Source: Bacillus sp. AFS055030 (lineage in GTDB: Bacteria; Bacillota; Bacilli; Bacillales; Bacillaceae_G). From it: a stretch of DNA of 64,000 bases. The notes below the pieces were generated by a model. That model was given only the letters and a program-made list of their open reading frames with translations, did no database searches and was not told the DNA's origin. A program made the position numbers and the translations under genes. Shown piece by piece: positions 55,582 through 64,000 of the stretch (its first letter is position 1; the number at the start of each line of letters is the position of its first letter). The stretch is taken from NCBI RefSeq assembly GCF_002574545.1, contig NZ_NUGT01000009.1, positions 9,798 to 73,797 of the forward strand, written 5' to 3'.

Positions 55582-55800
55582 ATGTTTTTATATCGATTTG
55601 AAGCACTAATAGAAAGCCGTGTCGTTCCTATTGTTATTTTAGCAAGCGATGATGAAAAAGCATTCAAACTAGTTGATACAGAACTTGAAAAATTTTATGT
55701 AAAAAAACCGGACGTAAAAGAACTATTAATGTATGAAAAAAAGAAAGTTAGTCAAAGTGGTGGATTTGTTTTAGATTTAGAAGTTTTAAGTAATCGATGA
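55582..55800 (+). CDS. DUF3906 family small protein, 72 aa
   Basis: MFLYRFEALIESRVVPIVIL..., an alpha/beta protein with a KPDVKELLMYEKKKVSQSGGFVLD end, resembling DUF3906, which recurs in Bacillus sulfate-assimilation operons. No cofactor motif. It lies 16 nt after the reductase gene and 16 nt before cobA, so an accessory role in sulfite reduction or siroheme delivery is inferred only from position. Confidence 0.78.
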   Translation: MFLYRFEALIESRVVPIVILASDDEKAFKLVDTELEKFYVKKPDVKELLMYEKKKVSQSGGFVLDLEVLSNR

Positions 55801-55816
55801 TGATGAGGTGTGAGGA

Positions 55817-56602
55817 ATGATTGGAAAAGTTTATTTAGTTGGTGCTGGACCAGGAGATGTTGATTTAATTACAGTAAAAGGTCTAAAGTGCATTCAAAAT
55901 GCAGATGTCATTATATATGACCGACTAGTAAATAAGGAATTACTAGAGTATGCAAAAGAATCCGTCGAGTTAATGTACGCTGGTAAACTCCCAAACTACC
56001 ATGCATTAAAACAAGAAACAATAAATGCTTTCTTAGTCAAATATGCAAAAAAAGGAAAAAACGTAGTTCGATTAAAAGGTGGAGATCCTTTCATTTTTGG
56101 TCGTGGTGGTGAAGAAGCAACCTATCTTGTAGAACGTGGTATCTCCTTTGAAATCGTTCCTGGCATTACATCAGGTATAGCAGCTCCAGCTTATGCTGGT
56201 ATCCCTGTCACCCATCGTGATTATAGTAGTTCTTTTGCTTTTGTAACAGGTCATTGCAAAGAAGAGGATACAGTTAAATGGTCCTCTTTAGCAAAAGGCA
56301 TCGACACACTAGCAATTTATATGGGAGTTAATAATTTGCCTTATATTCGTCATCAACTAATTTCTAATGGAAAACATCAAGATACTCCAGTTGCTCTAAT
56401 TCATTTTGGTACGACAAATCAGCAGCGAACTGTCATTAGTACACTAAAAAATGTCATATCAGACGTAGAAAAAGAAAAAATAACCAATCCTAGTATGATT
56501 ATCGTAGGAGAAGTAGTTAAATTACACCATCAATTACAATGGTTTGAAACGAACTATAACGCGATCACTGAACCTAAAAAAATTAATTATTCAAGTCTTT
56601 AA
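55817..56602 (+). CDS. cobA: Uroporphyrinogen-III C-methyltransferase (SUMT)
   Basis: 261 aa, SAM-dependent tetrapyrrole methylase: VGAGPGDVDLITVKGLKCIQNADVIIYDRLV at the start, RLKGGDPFIFGRGGEEA and VPGITSGIAAPAYAGIPVTHRD. It makes precorrin-2 from uroporphyrinogen III, first step of siroheme synthesis for the reductase encoded upstream. TGATGAGGTGTGAGGA precedes the ATG. Confidence 0.95.
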   Translation: MIGKVYLVGAGPGDVDLITVKGLKCIQNADVIIYDRLVNKELLEYAKESVELMYAGKLPNYHALKQETINAFLVKYAKKGKNVVRLKGGDPFIFGRGGEEATYLVERGISFEIVPGITSGIAAPAYAGIPVTHRDYSSSFAFVTGHCKEEDTVKWSSLAKGIDTLAIYMGVNNLPYIRHQLISNGKHQDTPVALIHFGTTNQQRTVISTLKNVISDVEKEKITNPSMIIVGEVVKLHHQLQWFETNYNAITEPKKINYSSL

Positions 56603-56635
56603 ATTCTCCCTTAAAATGGAATGAGGTGCTTTAGA

Positions 56636-57391
56636 ATGGATGCAATCTTATATGTATGTCATGGAAGCCGTGTAAAATCAGCTGTCCATTCAGCCATACA
56701 GTTTGTTAAAAAAGTACAAAAACAAATCGATTGCCCAATTCAAGAGATTAGTTTTATTGAACTTTGTGAACCATCAATTTCAGTAGGATTAGAGAATTGT
56801 TTGCGTAAAGGAGCAAAATCGGTAACAGTATTGCCGGTTTTACTCCTTTCTGCAAATCATGCAAAAGTGGATATTCCTCTTGAAGTAACCAATTTTCAAA
56901 TGAAATACCCACACATAAATATAAAAATAGCCAATCCAATCGGTATTCACAAAAATATGATCGAATTAATCCAAAAGCGAATTAATGAAAAAGTTAAGCA
57001 TATATTAAAGCCAGCTAAAATACTACTAGTTGGACGAGGAAGTAGTGATCCATTAACAATCGATGATTTCAATTCAATCGTTAAACTTCTTGAAGCAAAT
57101 TTAAAGCACCCTGTTCTCCCCGCTTTTATGGCAGTATCAAAGCCATCGATTCACGAAGCTTGGGATCAACTATTGACTGAAAAAAATCAAAAAGTAATTA
57201 TCATTCCGTATTTATTTTTTTCAGGAACTCTTATGAATGAATTAAGAGATAAGATAAAAAAGCTGCCTCTAGAAGTGCAAAATAACTGGATATTATGTGA
57301 AACCTTAGGGTATGATCACTTAATTTCCTCAATTTTTATTGAAAGAATAATTGACGCTAAAACAAAAGAATTCTTAACTGCAATAAGATAA
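56636..57391 (+). CDS. sirB: Sirohydrochlorin chelatase (CbiX/SirB type)
   Basis: 251 aa, two CbiX-like halves: N-terminal ILYVCHGSRVKSA with the metal-binding His, then LLVGRGSSDP in the second half. It inserts Fe2+ into sirohydrochlorin to give siroheme (cobalt for B12 is the alternative). GAGGTG 8 nt upstream of the ATG at 56636 marks the start. The operon ends here; the expected precorrin-2 dehydrogenase gene (sirC/ylnF) does not follow. Confidence 0.9.
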   Translation: MDAILYVCHGSRVKSAVHSAIQFVKKVQKQIDCPIQEISFIELCEPSISVGLENCLRKGAKSVTVLPVLLLSANHAKVDIPLEVTNFQMKYPHINIKIANPIGIHKNMIELIQKRINEKVKHILKPAKILLVGRGSSDPLTIDDFNSIVKLLEANLKHPVLPAFMAVSKPSIHEAWDQLLTEKNQKVIIIPYLFFSGTLMNELRDKIKKLPLEVQNNWILCETLGYDHLISSIFIERIIDAKTKEFLTAIR

Positions 57392-57426
57392 AAGCTCTTG
57401 TTTCCTCTAATGGAAAACAAGAGCTT
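57392..57426. terminator. Bidirectional terminator sirB / alaT
   Basis: AAGCTCTTGTTTCC paired with GGAAAACAAGAGCTT (one bulged base, 6-nt loop), then ATTTTT; it lies between converging genes. Confidence 0.9.
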
Positions 57427-57435
57427 ATTTTTAGT

Positions 57436-58638
57436 TTATTTACTTTCAGCTTTAATAAAATTTGTTGGTTCGTATGTTGGAAGAGTCTGTAAAAATCGAT
57501 TAATCCTTTTTGTAGCTTCAATTAATTGATTTAATGAAGTTGCATATGAACATCGAATATACCCTTCTCCACAATCGCCAAAAACATTTCCCGGGACGAC
57601 CGCCACTCTCTCTTTTAATAATAATTGTTCAGCGAACTCCTCTGATGTTAAGCCAGTATTCTGTATTGAAGGGAATACATAAAAAGCTCCACCAGGAAGA
57701 TGACATGATAATCCAATTTCATGAAGAGATTGCACTAAAAAATTTCGACGCTGCATATAACTGCGTCGCATTTCTTCTACATCATGATCCCCATTTCGAA
57801 GTGCTTCAACTGCAGCATGCTGTGACATAGTCGGTGCACACATAATTGCATATTGGTGAACTTTGAGCATATGAGAAATAATGTCAGAAGGTGCTGCAAC
57901 GATACCAAGTCTCCAACCTGTCATTGCAAATGTCTTAGAAAATCCAGAAATTAAAATTGTATGGTCTCTCATTCCATCGATATTTGCAAAGCTTGTATAT
58001 TCGCCATCATAAACAAGTTCAGCATAAATTTCATCAGAAATGACAATTAAATTATGTTTTTTAACAAATACGGCTAAATCCTCTAATAATTCTTTCTCCA
58101 GTAAAGTACCAGTCGGATTATTAGGATTACAAAGTAAGATTGCCTTAGTTTTTTGTGTAAGTTTCTTTTTCAACGCTTGAAGATTTATTTTAAACTCTTC
58201 TTCTCCTGTTGTTGCTAAATGAACTGGAACACCGCCTGCAAGTGATACTAAAGGTGCATATGACACAAAGCATGGATCGATTACAATTACTTCGTCTCCA
58301 GGATTTAAAATTGTTCTTAACGCTATATCAATCCCTTGACTTGCCCCTACCGTTATAATTAATTCATCTTCTGGACTATAATGCACATCAAACTTCTTAG
58401 CAAAATAACGACTTACTTCCTGACGTAATTCTAACAGTCCAGCATTTGAAGTGTATGCCGTATGTCCTGTCTCTAACGAATAAATACTTGCTTCTCTCAC
58501 ATTCCAAGGCGTAACAAAATCAGGTTCACCTACCCCAAGTGAAATGACATTATCCATACTAGCCGCTAAATCAAAAAACTTTCGAATCCCTGATGGTTGT
58601 AGTGTAGTTACTGTATTTGATAAATTAAATTTACTCAT
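57436..58638 (-). CDS. alaT: Alanine-type aminotransferase (AlaT/YugH-like)
   Basis: 400 aa, fold-type I PLP aminotransferase: SLGVGEPDFVTP, CNPNNPTGTLL, VISDEIYAELVYDG and the PLP-Lys motif SGFSKTFAMTGWRLG. The pairing with an Lrp-type regulator gene that overlaps its start by 4 nt is exactly the B. subtilis alaR-alaT (yugG-yugH) arrangement, so alanine synthesis is the best call; aspartate or aromatic specificity cannot be excluded by sequence. Confidence 0.85.
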   Translation of the reverse strand: MSKFNLSNTVTTLQPSGIRKFFDLAASMDNVISLGVGEPDFVTPWNVREASIYSLETGHTAYTSNAGLLELRQEVSRYFAKKFDVHYSPEDELIITVGASQGIDIALRTILNPGDEVIVIDPCFVSYAPLVSLAGGVPVHLATTGEEEFKINLQALKKKLTQKTKAILLCNPNNPTGTLLEKELLEDLAVFVKKHNLIVISDEIYAELVYDGEYTSFANIDGMRDHTILISGFSKTFAMTGWRLGIVAAPSDIISHMLKVHQYAIMCAPTMSQHAAVEALRNGDHDVEEMRRSYMQRRNFLVQSLHEIGLSCHLPGGAFYVFPSIQNTGLTSEEFAEQLLLKERVAVVPGNVFGDCGEGYIRCSYATSLNQLIEATKRINRFLQTLPTYEPTNFIKAESK

Positions 58639-59129
58639 GGCGTGATCACCATACGCTTATCACTTTGTTTTTGTCCATATACGATACTATCATGTTTATA
58701 ACGTTTTAAGATAAAATGGGTAGTCGTTGATAATATAGATTCTAAAGTTGATAGTTTTTGGGATACAAATGAAGCAATTGAAGTCATTGTTTTTCCTTCA
58801 ACTACAACTGATAGGTCATATGTTCCTGACATTAAATAAACTGATTTAACTTCCGGGTATAAATAGATTTTTTCAGCAATCTCATCAAACCCTACACCTC
58901 GTTTTGGAGCTACTTTTACATCAATCATAGCAGTTATACTCTCTTGAACTGGCACTTTCCCCCAATCAATTAAGGTAATGTATTGAAGAATAACACGATC
59001 GTTTTCAAATTTTGTTAATAGATTGGCTACCTCTTCCTCAGTAACTCCAATCATTTTTGCTAGTACGTCATTACTTAAGCGTCCATTTTGTTCAATACAC
59101 TGAAGTAACTGTATTTCTTTTTCTGTCAT
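58635..59129 (-). CDS. alaR: Lrp/AsnC family regulator (AlaR/YugG-like)
   Basis: 164 aa: N-terminal winged helix (EIQLLQCIEQNGRLSNDVLAKMIGVTEEEVANLLTKFENDRVI) and C-terminal RAM/AsnC ligand domain (YLYPEVKSVYLMSGTYDLSVVVEGKTM). Two in-frame ATGs are 2 codons apart; the second (59129) has the better 9-nt spacing to AAGGAG. Overlaps alaT by 4 nt, indicating translational coupling; probably controls that operon in response to alanine. Confidence 0.87.
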   Translation of the reverse strand: MTEKEIQLLQCIEQNGRLSNDVLAKMIGVTEEEVANLLTKFENDRVILQYITLIDWGKVPVQESITAMIDVKVAPKRGVGFDEIAEKIYLYPEVKSVYLMSGTYDLSVVVEGKTMTSIASFVSQKLSTLESILSTTTHFILKRYKHDSIVYGQKQSDKRMVITP

Positions 59130-59209
59130 ATTCATATACTCCTTATGTATTCCATCTTCTGGAATTACGTTAAATAATTATTCTTTTCATCTATATTTTA
59201 ATAAATTAG

Positions 59210-60571
59210 TTAGATGACACTTTTCGAGAAGAATTCTTCATAAATAACTTGGACTGCTTTTTTCTCATCAAATGATTTTACGCCAAACATCATACTTACT
59301 TCTGAAGAACCTTGGTTTATCATTTCGATATTAATTCCTGCATTTGCTAACGCTTTACTCGCTCTTGCTGTAGTACCAACATTATGTCGCATCCCCTCAC
59401 CTACTAACATGATTAAGGCAAGGTCTCTTTCAACGACCACATGGTCTGCATTTAATTCATCTTGGATCCGTTTAATAATTTGACATTCCAATTCAACTGG
59501 TAATTGGTTTTGGCGAATAATAATTGAAATATCATCGATTCCACTTGGCTGATGCTCATATGAAATTCGATAATCCTCAAGTATTTGCAATAATTTACGC
59601 CCAAAACCTATTTCTCTGTTCATTAAATACTTGCTTATATAAATACTACAAAATCCATTATCACTCGCGACACCAATTAAAGGACCGTTTGATAACGTAC
59701 GTTCCTTTACAATTCGTGTCCCAGGAGCAGTTGGATTATTCGTATTTTTAATGTTTACTGGAATTCCAGCTTGAAAAGCAGGTATCAATGCTTCATCGTG
59801 AAATACGTTAAAACCTGCATAAGATAACTCCCTCATTTCTCGATAGGTTAATTCTTTTATTTCCTTTGGATTATGAATAATCGCAGGATTTACAGAAAAA
59901 ACTGCATCGACATCAGTAAAGTTTTCATATAAAGTAGCTTTAACCCCATTAGCAACAACAGAACCAGTTATATCTGAACCACTGCGAGAAAATGTAACGA
60001 TATGTCCATCCTCTGAATATCCAAAAAAACCTGGGAAAATAAGAATGCCCGATTTTTTTCTCAATTCAAATAAATTCTCATAGCTTTTCGCTAAAACTTG
60101 AGCATGCCCTGGTTCATTTGTAACAAATAAACCTGCTTCTTTTGGATTAATATAACTTGCCTCAAGTTCTTTTAACTGAAAATATGACGCTACTAATCTA
60201 GCACAATTATCTTCCCCACATGCCATAACTGCATCCATATATCTTGCAGGATGATCCTTTTTATTACTGATCGCAAGTTCGATACGGAGTGAAATTTCAT
60301 TCATAATATCCGCTGGTAAACCTAATCCAATTGCAATTTCAGAATACCTTTGGATTATTTGATTGAATTCCTTTGAATAATCCTTACCCATTAGAGCAAG
60401 TTGTGCGCAACTAATTAGTAAATCGGTAACTTTAAGATCATCTGGAAATCTTTTGCCTGGTGCAGATACAACGATAATTTTACGTTCAACATCTGATGTA
60501 ACAATCTGAAATACTTTTTCAATTTGTTCAGAAGTGGCTAATGAAGACCCACCAAATTTTACGATTTTCAT
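59210..60571 (-). CDS. thrD: Aspartate kinase (YclM/ThrD class)
   Basis: 453 aa. N-terminal kinase domain KIVKFGGSSLATSEQIEKV and the conserved SRSGSDITGSVVANGV; C-terminal tandem ACT domains (LMNREIGFGRKLLQIL; GMRHNVGTTARASKALANAGINIEMINQGSSEVSMMFGV) for allosteric feedback. Length and VVSAPGKRFPDDLKVTDLL are those of B. subtilis aspartokinase III (YclM). First step of Lys/Thr/Met biosynthesis. No riboswitch is visible upstream. It is not in an operon with hom or thr genes here. Confidence 0.9.
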   Translation of the reverse strand: MKIVKFGGSSLATSEQIEKVFQIVTSDVERKIIVVSAPGKRFPDDLKVTDLLISCAQLALMGKDYSKEFNQIIQRYSEIAIGLGLPADIMNEISLRIELAISNKKDHPARYMDAVMACGEDNCARLVASYFQLKELEASYINPKEAGLFVTNEPGHAQVLAKSYENLFELRKKSGILIFPGFFGYSEDGHIVTFSRSGSDITGSVVANGVKATLYENFTDVDAVFSVNPAIIHNPKEIKELTYREMRELSYAGFNVFHDEALIPAFQAGIPVNIKNTNNPTAPGTRIVKERTLSNGPLIGVASDNGFCSIYISKYLMNREIGFGRKLLQILEDYRISYEHQPSGIDDISIIIRQNQLPVELECQIIKRIQDELNADHVVVERDLALIMLVGEGMRHNVGTTARASKALANAGINIEMINQGSSEVSMMFGVKSFDEKKAVQVIYEEFFSKSVI

Positions 60572-61270
60572 TTTGATTACCCCTAATATAGTTAATTTTC
60601 AGTTAAAAATAATGTTACAATTATCCTCCTTATATGAGAAAAAATCAACACCATTTAATAAGTTTTTTGGGAAAATTTAGTATGTTACAAAAAGAATTTG
60701 ACGTAGCTGTGGGTATTTATTCATTCCGGTGAAAGAATGACAATAACAAATGATAGATTCTTTTAAGAAGTATGTAGGTTATGTAATTAAAAAATTAAAT
60801 GTAGATTATGGAATAAAGAACTATTGATAGTGATTGAAATCTTTATGATCTTTAACCCCTCCTGTTACATTTTTGTCTTGAATTACTATTCCACTATTTA
60901 TGTATTGTATAAAAATCCAATTAATAATAATTTTAAAACTATTTATTAAATAAACAATAAACGAAAAATAAATAGTGATAATCATAAAAAAGCCTCTTAT
61001 TTTAGCAAATATAGTGAGCTTTCTTATTTTTATACTTGAAGCAACTATCGTCCAAATTTAAACGATTCGTTCTTGCCTGAGCGATTGAAAATGTCCCCAC
61101 GATTACCTTATTTCTACAGAATGAACATACAATTGAAGCTTTAACCAAGATGGTTTTTAATACCCGAGGTCCAAGCATTTGATGGTCGAATTAAACGAAT
61201 TAAATAGTTTAAAGAAAATCTAAAAGCACGTGTATCAAACGGTTAAGAATCAACATAATCAGAAATTCGG
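60572..61270. other. ~0.7-kb non-coding gap with a decayed coding remnant
   Basis: No intact ORF. Up to about 60990 it is AT-rich. Between about 61060 and 61250 the plus strand reads like disrupted coding sequence: KFKRFVLA-stop-AIENVPTITLFLQNEHTIEA, then in another frame VQAFDGRIKRIK-stop-FKENLKARVSNG. The Lys/Arg-rich FDGRIKRIK piece recalls the end of some transposases, but no family can be named. It lies at the right border of the block that separates yqhL from gcvPB. Confidence 0.4.
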
Positions 61271-61274
61271 CAAA

Positions 61275-61305
61275 AAAAAGTTCCCTCCTAATGAGGGAAC
61301 TTTTT
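61275..61305 (-). terminator. Terminator of the gcv genes
   Basis: A 13-bp perfect stem (AAAAAGTTCCCTC / GAGGGAACTTTTT) with a 5-nt loop, 4 nt after gcvPB. Confidence 0.92.
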
Positions 61306-61308
61306 GAA

Positions 61309-62766
61309 TTATGCTTTAATATAACGTAATACAGGTTTACGAGCTGCTAAAGTTTCGTCAAGTCGACTTACAACAGTTGTATGTGGAGCCTCTTGTACGA
61401 TTTCTGGATTTTCTTCTGCTTCTTTAGCAATTGTAATCATTGTATCAACAAATGAATCCAATGTTTCTTTTGATTCAGTTTCAGTTGGTTCAATCATGAT
61501 ACATTCTTCCACGTTTAATGGGAAGTAAATTGTTGGTGGGTGGTAACCAAAGTCTAATAGGCGTTTAGCGATATCTAAAGTACGAACACCTAATTTCTTT
61601 TGACGTTTTCCACTTAATACGAACTCATGTTTACAATGACGATCGAATGGTAGGTCAAAATATGGTTCTAAACGACGCATCATATAGTTAGCATTTAAAA
61701 CTGCATCTTCTGTTACTTGTTTTAATCCTTCTGGACCCATTGAGCGAATATAAGTATATGCACGAACATTAATTCCAAAGTTTCCAAAGAAAGGTTTTAC
61801 ACGACCGATTGACTCTGGACGATCGAAATTTAAAACATATTCTTCTCCTACTTTTTCAACGATTGGTGCTGGTAAATATGGAATTAAATCTGCTTTAACT
61901 CCAACAGGACCAGAACCAGGGCCACCACCACCGTGTGGACCAGTGAATGTTTTATGAAGATTTAAATGCACTACATCAAATCCCATATCTCCAGGGCGTG
62001 CTTTACTTAATACAGCATTTAAGTTAGCTCCGTCATAATAAACTTTTCCGCCTGCAGCATGGATGATTTCAGCAATTTCATAAATATCTTCTTCAAATAG
62101 ACCTAATGTATTTGGATTCGTAAGCATTAATGCTGCAACGTTTTCATCAACAACACGACGTAAATCATCTAAGTCAACTAAGCCTTTTTCATTTGATTTA
62201 ACTGTAATAGTTTCAAAACCTGCAACAGTTGCAGATGCGGGGTTTGTACCATGAGCAGAGTCAGGTACAATTACTTTAGTACGGTTGAAGTCACCGCGGC
62301 TTTCGTGATAAGCACGGATAATCATTAATCCAGTCCATTCACCATGTGCGCCTGCAGCTGGTTGTAATGTTACTTCATCCATTCCAGTAATTTCTTTCAA
62401 TTCTTGTTGAAGCTCATGCATTAATTCTAATGCACCTTGTACAGAATACTCATCTTGTAGTGGATGAACATGTGCAAAACCAGCCATACGTGCAACAGCT
62501 TCATTAATTTTTGGATTGTATTTCATTGTACAAGATCCAAGTGGGTAGAACCCTGAATCTAAACCATGATTACGTTTAGATAATGCAGTATAATGACGCA
62601 TTAAATCTAACTCAGAAACCTCTGGTAAATCCGCTTTTTCTTTACGAATATAAGTACTTGGAATAACTTCATTAATATCGATTTCTTCTACATCCATTGT
62701 AGGAAGACTATATGCAATACGACCTTCTTTACTAATCTCAAAAACTAACGGTTGATCCTTCAGCAT
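61309..62766 (-). CDS. gcvPB: Glycine dehydrogenase (decarboxylating), subunit 2
   Basis: 485-aa C-terminal half of the P-protein of the glycine cleavage system. PLP is bound by the Lys in [31 protein letters not shown] and [22 protein letters not shown] are conserved. With GcvPA it decarboxylates glycine and loads the aminomethyl group onto lipoylated GcvH. AAAGGGG precedes the ATG; its start overlaps the gcvPA end by 29 nt, implying coupled translation. Confidence 0.97.
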   Translation of the reverse strand: MLKDQPLVFEISKEGRIAYSLPTMDVEEIDINEVIPSTYIRKEKADLPEVSELDLMRHYTALSKRNHGLDSGFYPLGSCTMKYNPKINEAVARMAGFAHVHPLQDEYSVQGALELMHELQQELKEITGMDEVTLQPAAGAHGEWTGLMIIRAYHESRGDFNRTKVIVPDSAHGTNPASATVAGFETITVKSNEKGLVDLDDLRRVVDENVAALMLTNPNTLGLFEEDIYEIAEIIHAAGGKVYYDGANLNAVLSKARPGDMGFDVVHLNLHKTFTGPHGGGGPGSGPVGVKADLIPYLPAPIVEKVGEEYVLNFDRPESIGRVKPFFGNFGINVRAYTYIRSMGPEGLKQVTEDAVLNANYMMRRLEPYFDLPFDRHCKHEFVLSGKRQKKLGVRTLDIAKRLLDFGYHPPTIYFPLNVEECIMIEPTETESKETLDSFVDTMITIAKEAEENPEIVQEAPHTTVVSRLDETLAARKPVLRYIKA

Positions 62767-64000
62767 GTTGAATCCCCTTTCCGTTTACTAATAATGCTAA
62801 TTCTTCTACAAATGTATCAATATGTTGTTTAGAACGTAATTCAGTTATTGCGATTAACATATGATTTTCCATAGTAGGTTCAACTTTTGCTAAGTCATAA
62901 CCACCGATAATTTTCTTAGTAAATAATTGCTTATTTATTTCAGAAACATTTTGTTTCACATCAATTACAAGTTCGTTGAATGCAGCACCTTGGAATACAA
63001 CTGAGATACCGTTTTCAATTAATTTTTTCTTCATATATTGAGTACGAGAAATATTTTGCATTGCCATTTCTACAGCACCATTTTTACCAAGAGCTGTCAT
63101 TGCAACAGACGCTGCTAATGCATTTAATGCTTGGTTAGAACAAATATTTGAAGTTGCTTTATCACGACGAATATGTTGTTCACGGGCTTGAAGAGTTAAT
63201 ACAAATCCGCGACGTCCTTCTCCATCAACTGTTTGTCCAACTAAACGTCCTGGCATTTTACGCATTAATTTAGATGTTGTAGCAAAGTATCCACAGTGAG
63301 GACCGCCAAATTGAGTTGGAATACCAAATGTTTGAGCATCGCCTGAAACTATATCCGCTCCAAATTCACCTGGAGGAGTTAATGCTGCTAATGCTAATGG
63401 ATTACTTGAAACAACGAATAAACTTTTACCAGTATGTGCAATTGGTTCGATTTCAGCTAATTCTTCTACTTGTCCATAGAAGTTAGGATATTGAACAACA
63501 ACACATGCTACATTTTCATTCATTTCATTTTTTAATTCTTCGATATCAGTTCTTCCATCTTTAATGCCAATTTCAACAACCTCTAAATGTTGCCCTTTTG
63601 CATAAGATAGGATAACTTCACGTGATTGTGGATGAACGCCTTTTGAAACTAAAATACGTTTTTTACCATTATGACCTGCTGCTAAAGTAGTTGCTTCTGC
63701 TAAAGAAGTACCACCGTCATACATAGATGAGTTTGCAACATCCATACCTGTTAATTCACAAATCATTGTTTGGAATTCAAATATTGCTTGAAGCTCACCT
63801 TGAGAAATCTCAGGTTGATAAGGAGTATAAGCTGTATAGAACTCTGAACGTGAAATGACATGATCTACAACAGTTGGTAAGTAATGATCATACACACCCG
63901 CTCCTAAGAAAGATACATACTCTTTTAAATTGGCATTTTTGTTAGCTAATTCAGATAATTCTTTTAATAAATCAGATTCAGACTTTGCTTTTTTAATGTT
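62738..64000 (-). CDS. gcvPA: Glycine dehydrogenase (decarboxylating), subunit 1 (partial)
   Basis: N-terminal-half subunit of the P-protein, cut by the window edge. The frame is open to 64000: upstream of the GTG at 63895 it still encodes [20 protein letters not shown] and then [20 protein letters not shown], matching the GcvPA N-terminal region, so 63895 is not the start and roughly 40-45 N-terminal residues lie outside. Conserved [37 protein letters not shown] and QALNALAA are present. gcvT and the glycine riboswitch would be expected beyond the edge. Confidence 0.96.
   Translation of the reverse strand, partial: NIKKAKSESDLLKELSELANKNANLKEYVSFLGAGVYDHYLPTVVDHVISRSEFYTAYTPYQPEISQGELQAIFEFQTMICELTGMDVANSSMYDGGTSLAEATTLAAGHNGKKRILVSKGVHPQSREVILSYAKGQHLEVVEIGIKDGRTDIEELKNEMNENVACVVVQYPNFYGQVEELAEIEPIAHTGKSLFVVSSNPLALAALTPPGEFGADIVSGDAQTFGIPTQFGGPHCGYFATTSKLMRKMPGRLVGQTVDGEGRRGFVLTLQAREQHIRRDKATSNICSNQALNALAASVAMTALGKNGAVEMAMQNISRTQYMKKKLIENGISVVFQGAAFNELVIDVKQNVSEINKQLFTKKIIGGYDLAKVEPTMENHMLIAITELRSKQHIDTFVEELALLVNGKGIQHAEGSTVSF

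Noticed and set aside
60572-60990. Lysine riboswitch or T-box upstream of thrD
   Set aside because: No AGAGGTGCG-like lysine box and no GGGTGGNACCGCG T-box; the region is plain AT-rich sequence.
63893-63895. GTG at 63895 as the start of gcvPA
   Set aside because: The frame stays open to the window edge and upstream codons still match GcvPA (LGAGVYDHY...), so the gene is truncated by the window, not started here.

Overview
The window is a chromosomal segment of an endospore-forming, AT-rich Firmicute of the Bacillaceae. Gene content and order follow the Bacillus subtilis bkd - spo0A - spoIIIA - gcv neighbourhood closely (brxB, bkd operon, spo0A, spoIVB, recN, argR, tlyA, dxs, ispA, xseBA, folD, nusB, yqhY, accCB, spoIIIAH-AA, yqhV, efp, yqhT, aroQ, yqhR, yqhQ, yqhP, mntR, lipM, yqhL, gcvPBA). 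No species can be assigned from sequence alone. No rRNA, tRNA, CRISPR array, prophage or intact insertion sequence was seen.

Layout. 1-3.4 kb: bacilliredoxin BrxB, two small unknown proteins, an MFS transporter and a GNAT acetyltransferase. 3.4-13.9 kb: the branched-chain keto-acid (bkd) operon ptb-bcd-buk-lpdV-bkdAA-bkdAB-bkdB, with a textbook sigma-54 promoter and its activator gene bkdR just upstream. 14-16.4 kb: small conserved genes (DUF2627, a YycC-like protein), a glycerophosphodiesterase and uppP. 16.4-22 kb: a probable unassigned structured ncRNA, then spo0A, spoIVB, recN and argR. 22-33 kb: tlyA, dxs, ispA, xseB, xseA, folD, nusB, a GNAT pseudogene, yqhY, accC and accB. 33-39 kb: the eight-gene spoIIIA operon plus yqhV. 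39-47 kb: efp, yqhT, aroQ, yqhR, yqhQ, yqhP, mntR, splB, lipM, yqhL.

47-61 kb departs from the B. subtilis order, in which yqhL adjoins gcvPB. About 14 kb lies between them: a cyclophilin lipoprotein, an MMPL exporter, a YuiD-like protein, an assimilatory sulfate-reduction cluster (yezD-cysH-sat-cysC-sulfite reductase-DUF3906-cobA-sirB), alaR-alaT and an aspartate kinase, then a 0.7-kb non-coding stretch with decayed coding sequence. The window ends in gcvPA, cut by the right edge.

How the genes work together: bkd converts valine, leucine and isoleucine into branched-chain acyl-CoAs for membrane fatty acids (with accBC for malonyl-CoA). spo0A, spoIVB, spoIIIA and splB serve sporulation and spores. 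xseAB, recN, tlyA, nusB and efp serve DNA repair, rRNA modification, transcription and translation. dxs, ispA and uppP supply and recycle isoprenoid carriers. The sulfur cluster takes sulfate to sulfide and makes siroheme, but no precorrin-2 dehydrogenase gene or sulfate permease is found beside it.

The items most worth a second look are the ~277-nt ncRNA candidate downstream of spo0A, the FapR-like palindrome upstream of the bkd sigma-54 promoter, the Cys-to-Asp change in the rhodanese YqhL, the one-stop GNAT pseudogene, and the competing hairpins between yezD and cysH. No wholly new multi-gene system was recognised. All homology calls are from memory and reading by eye; no searches were run.
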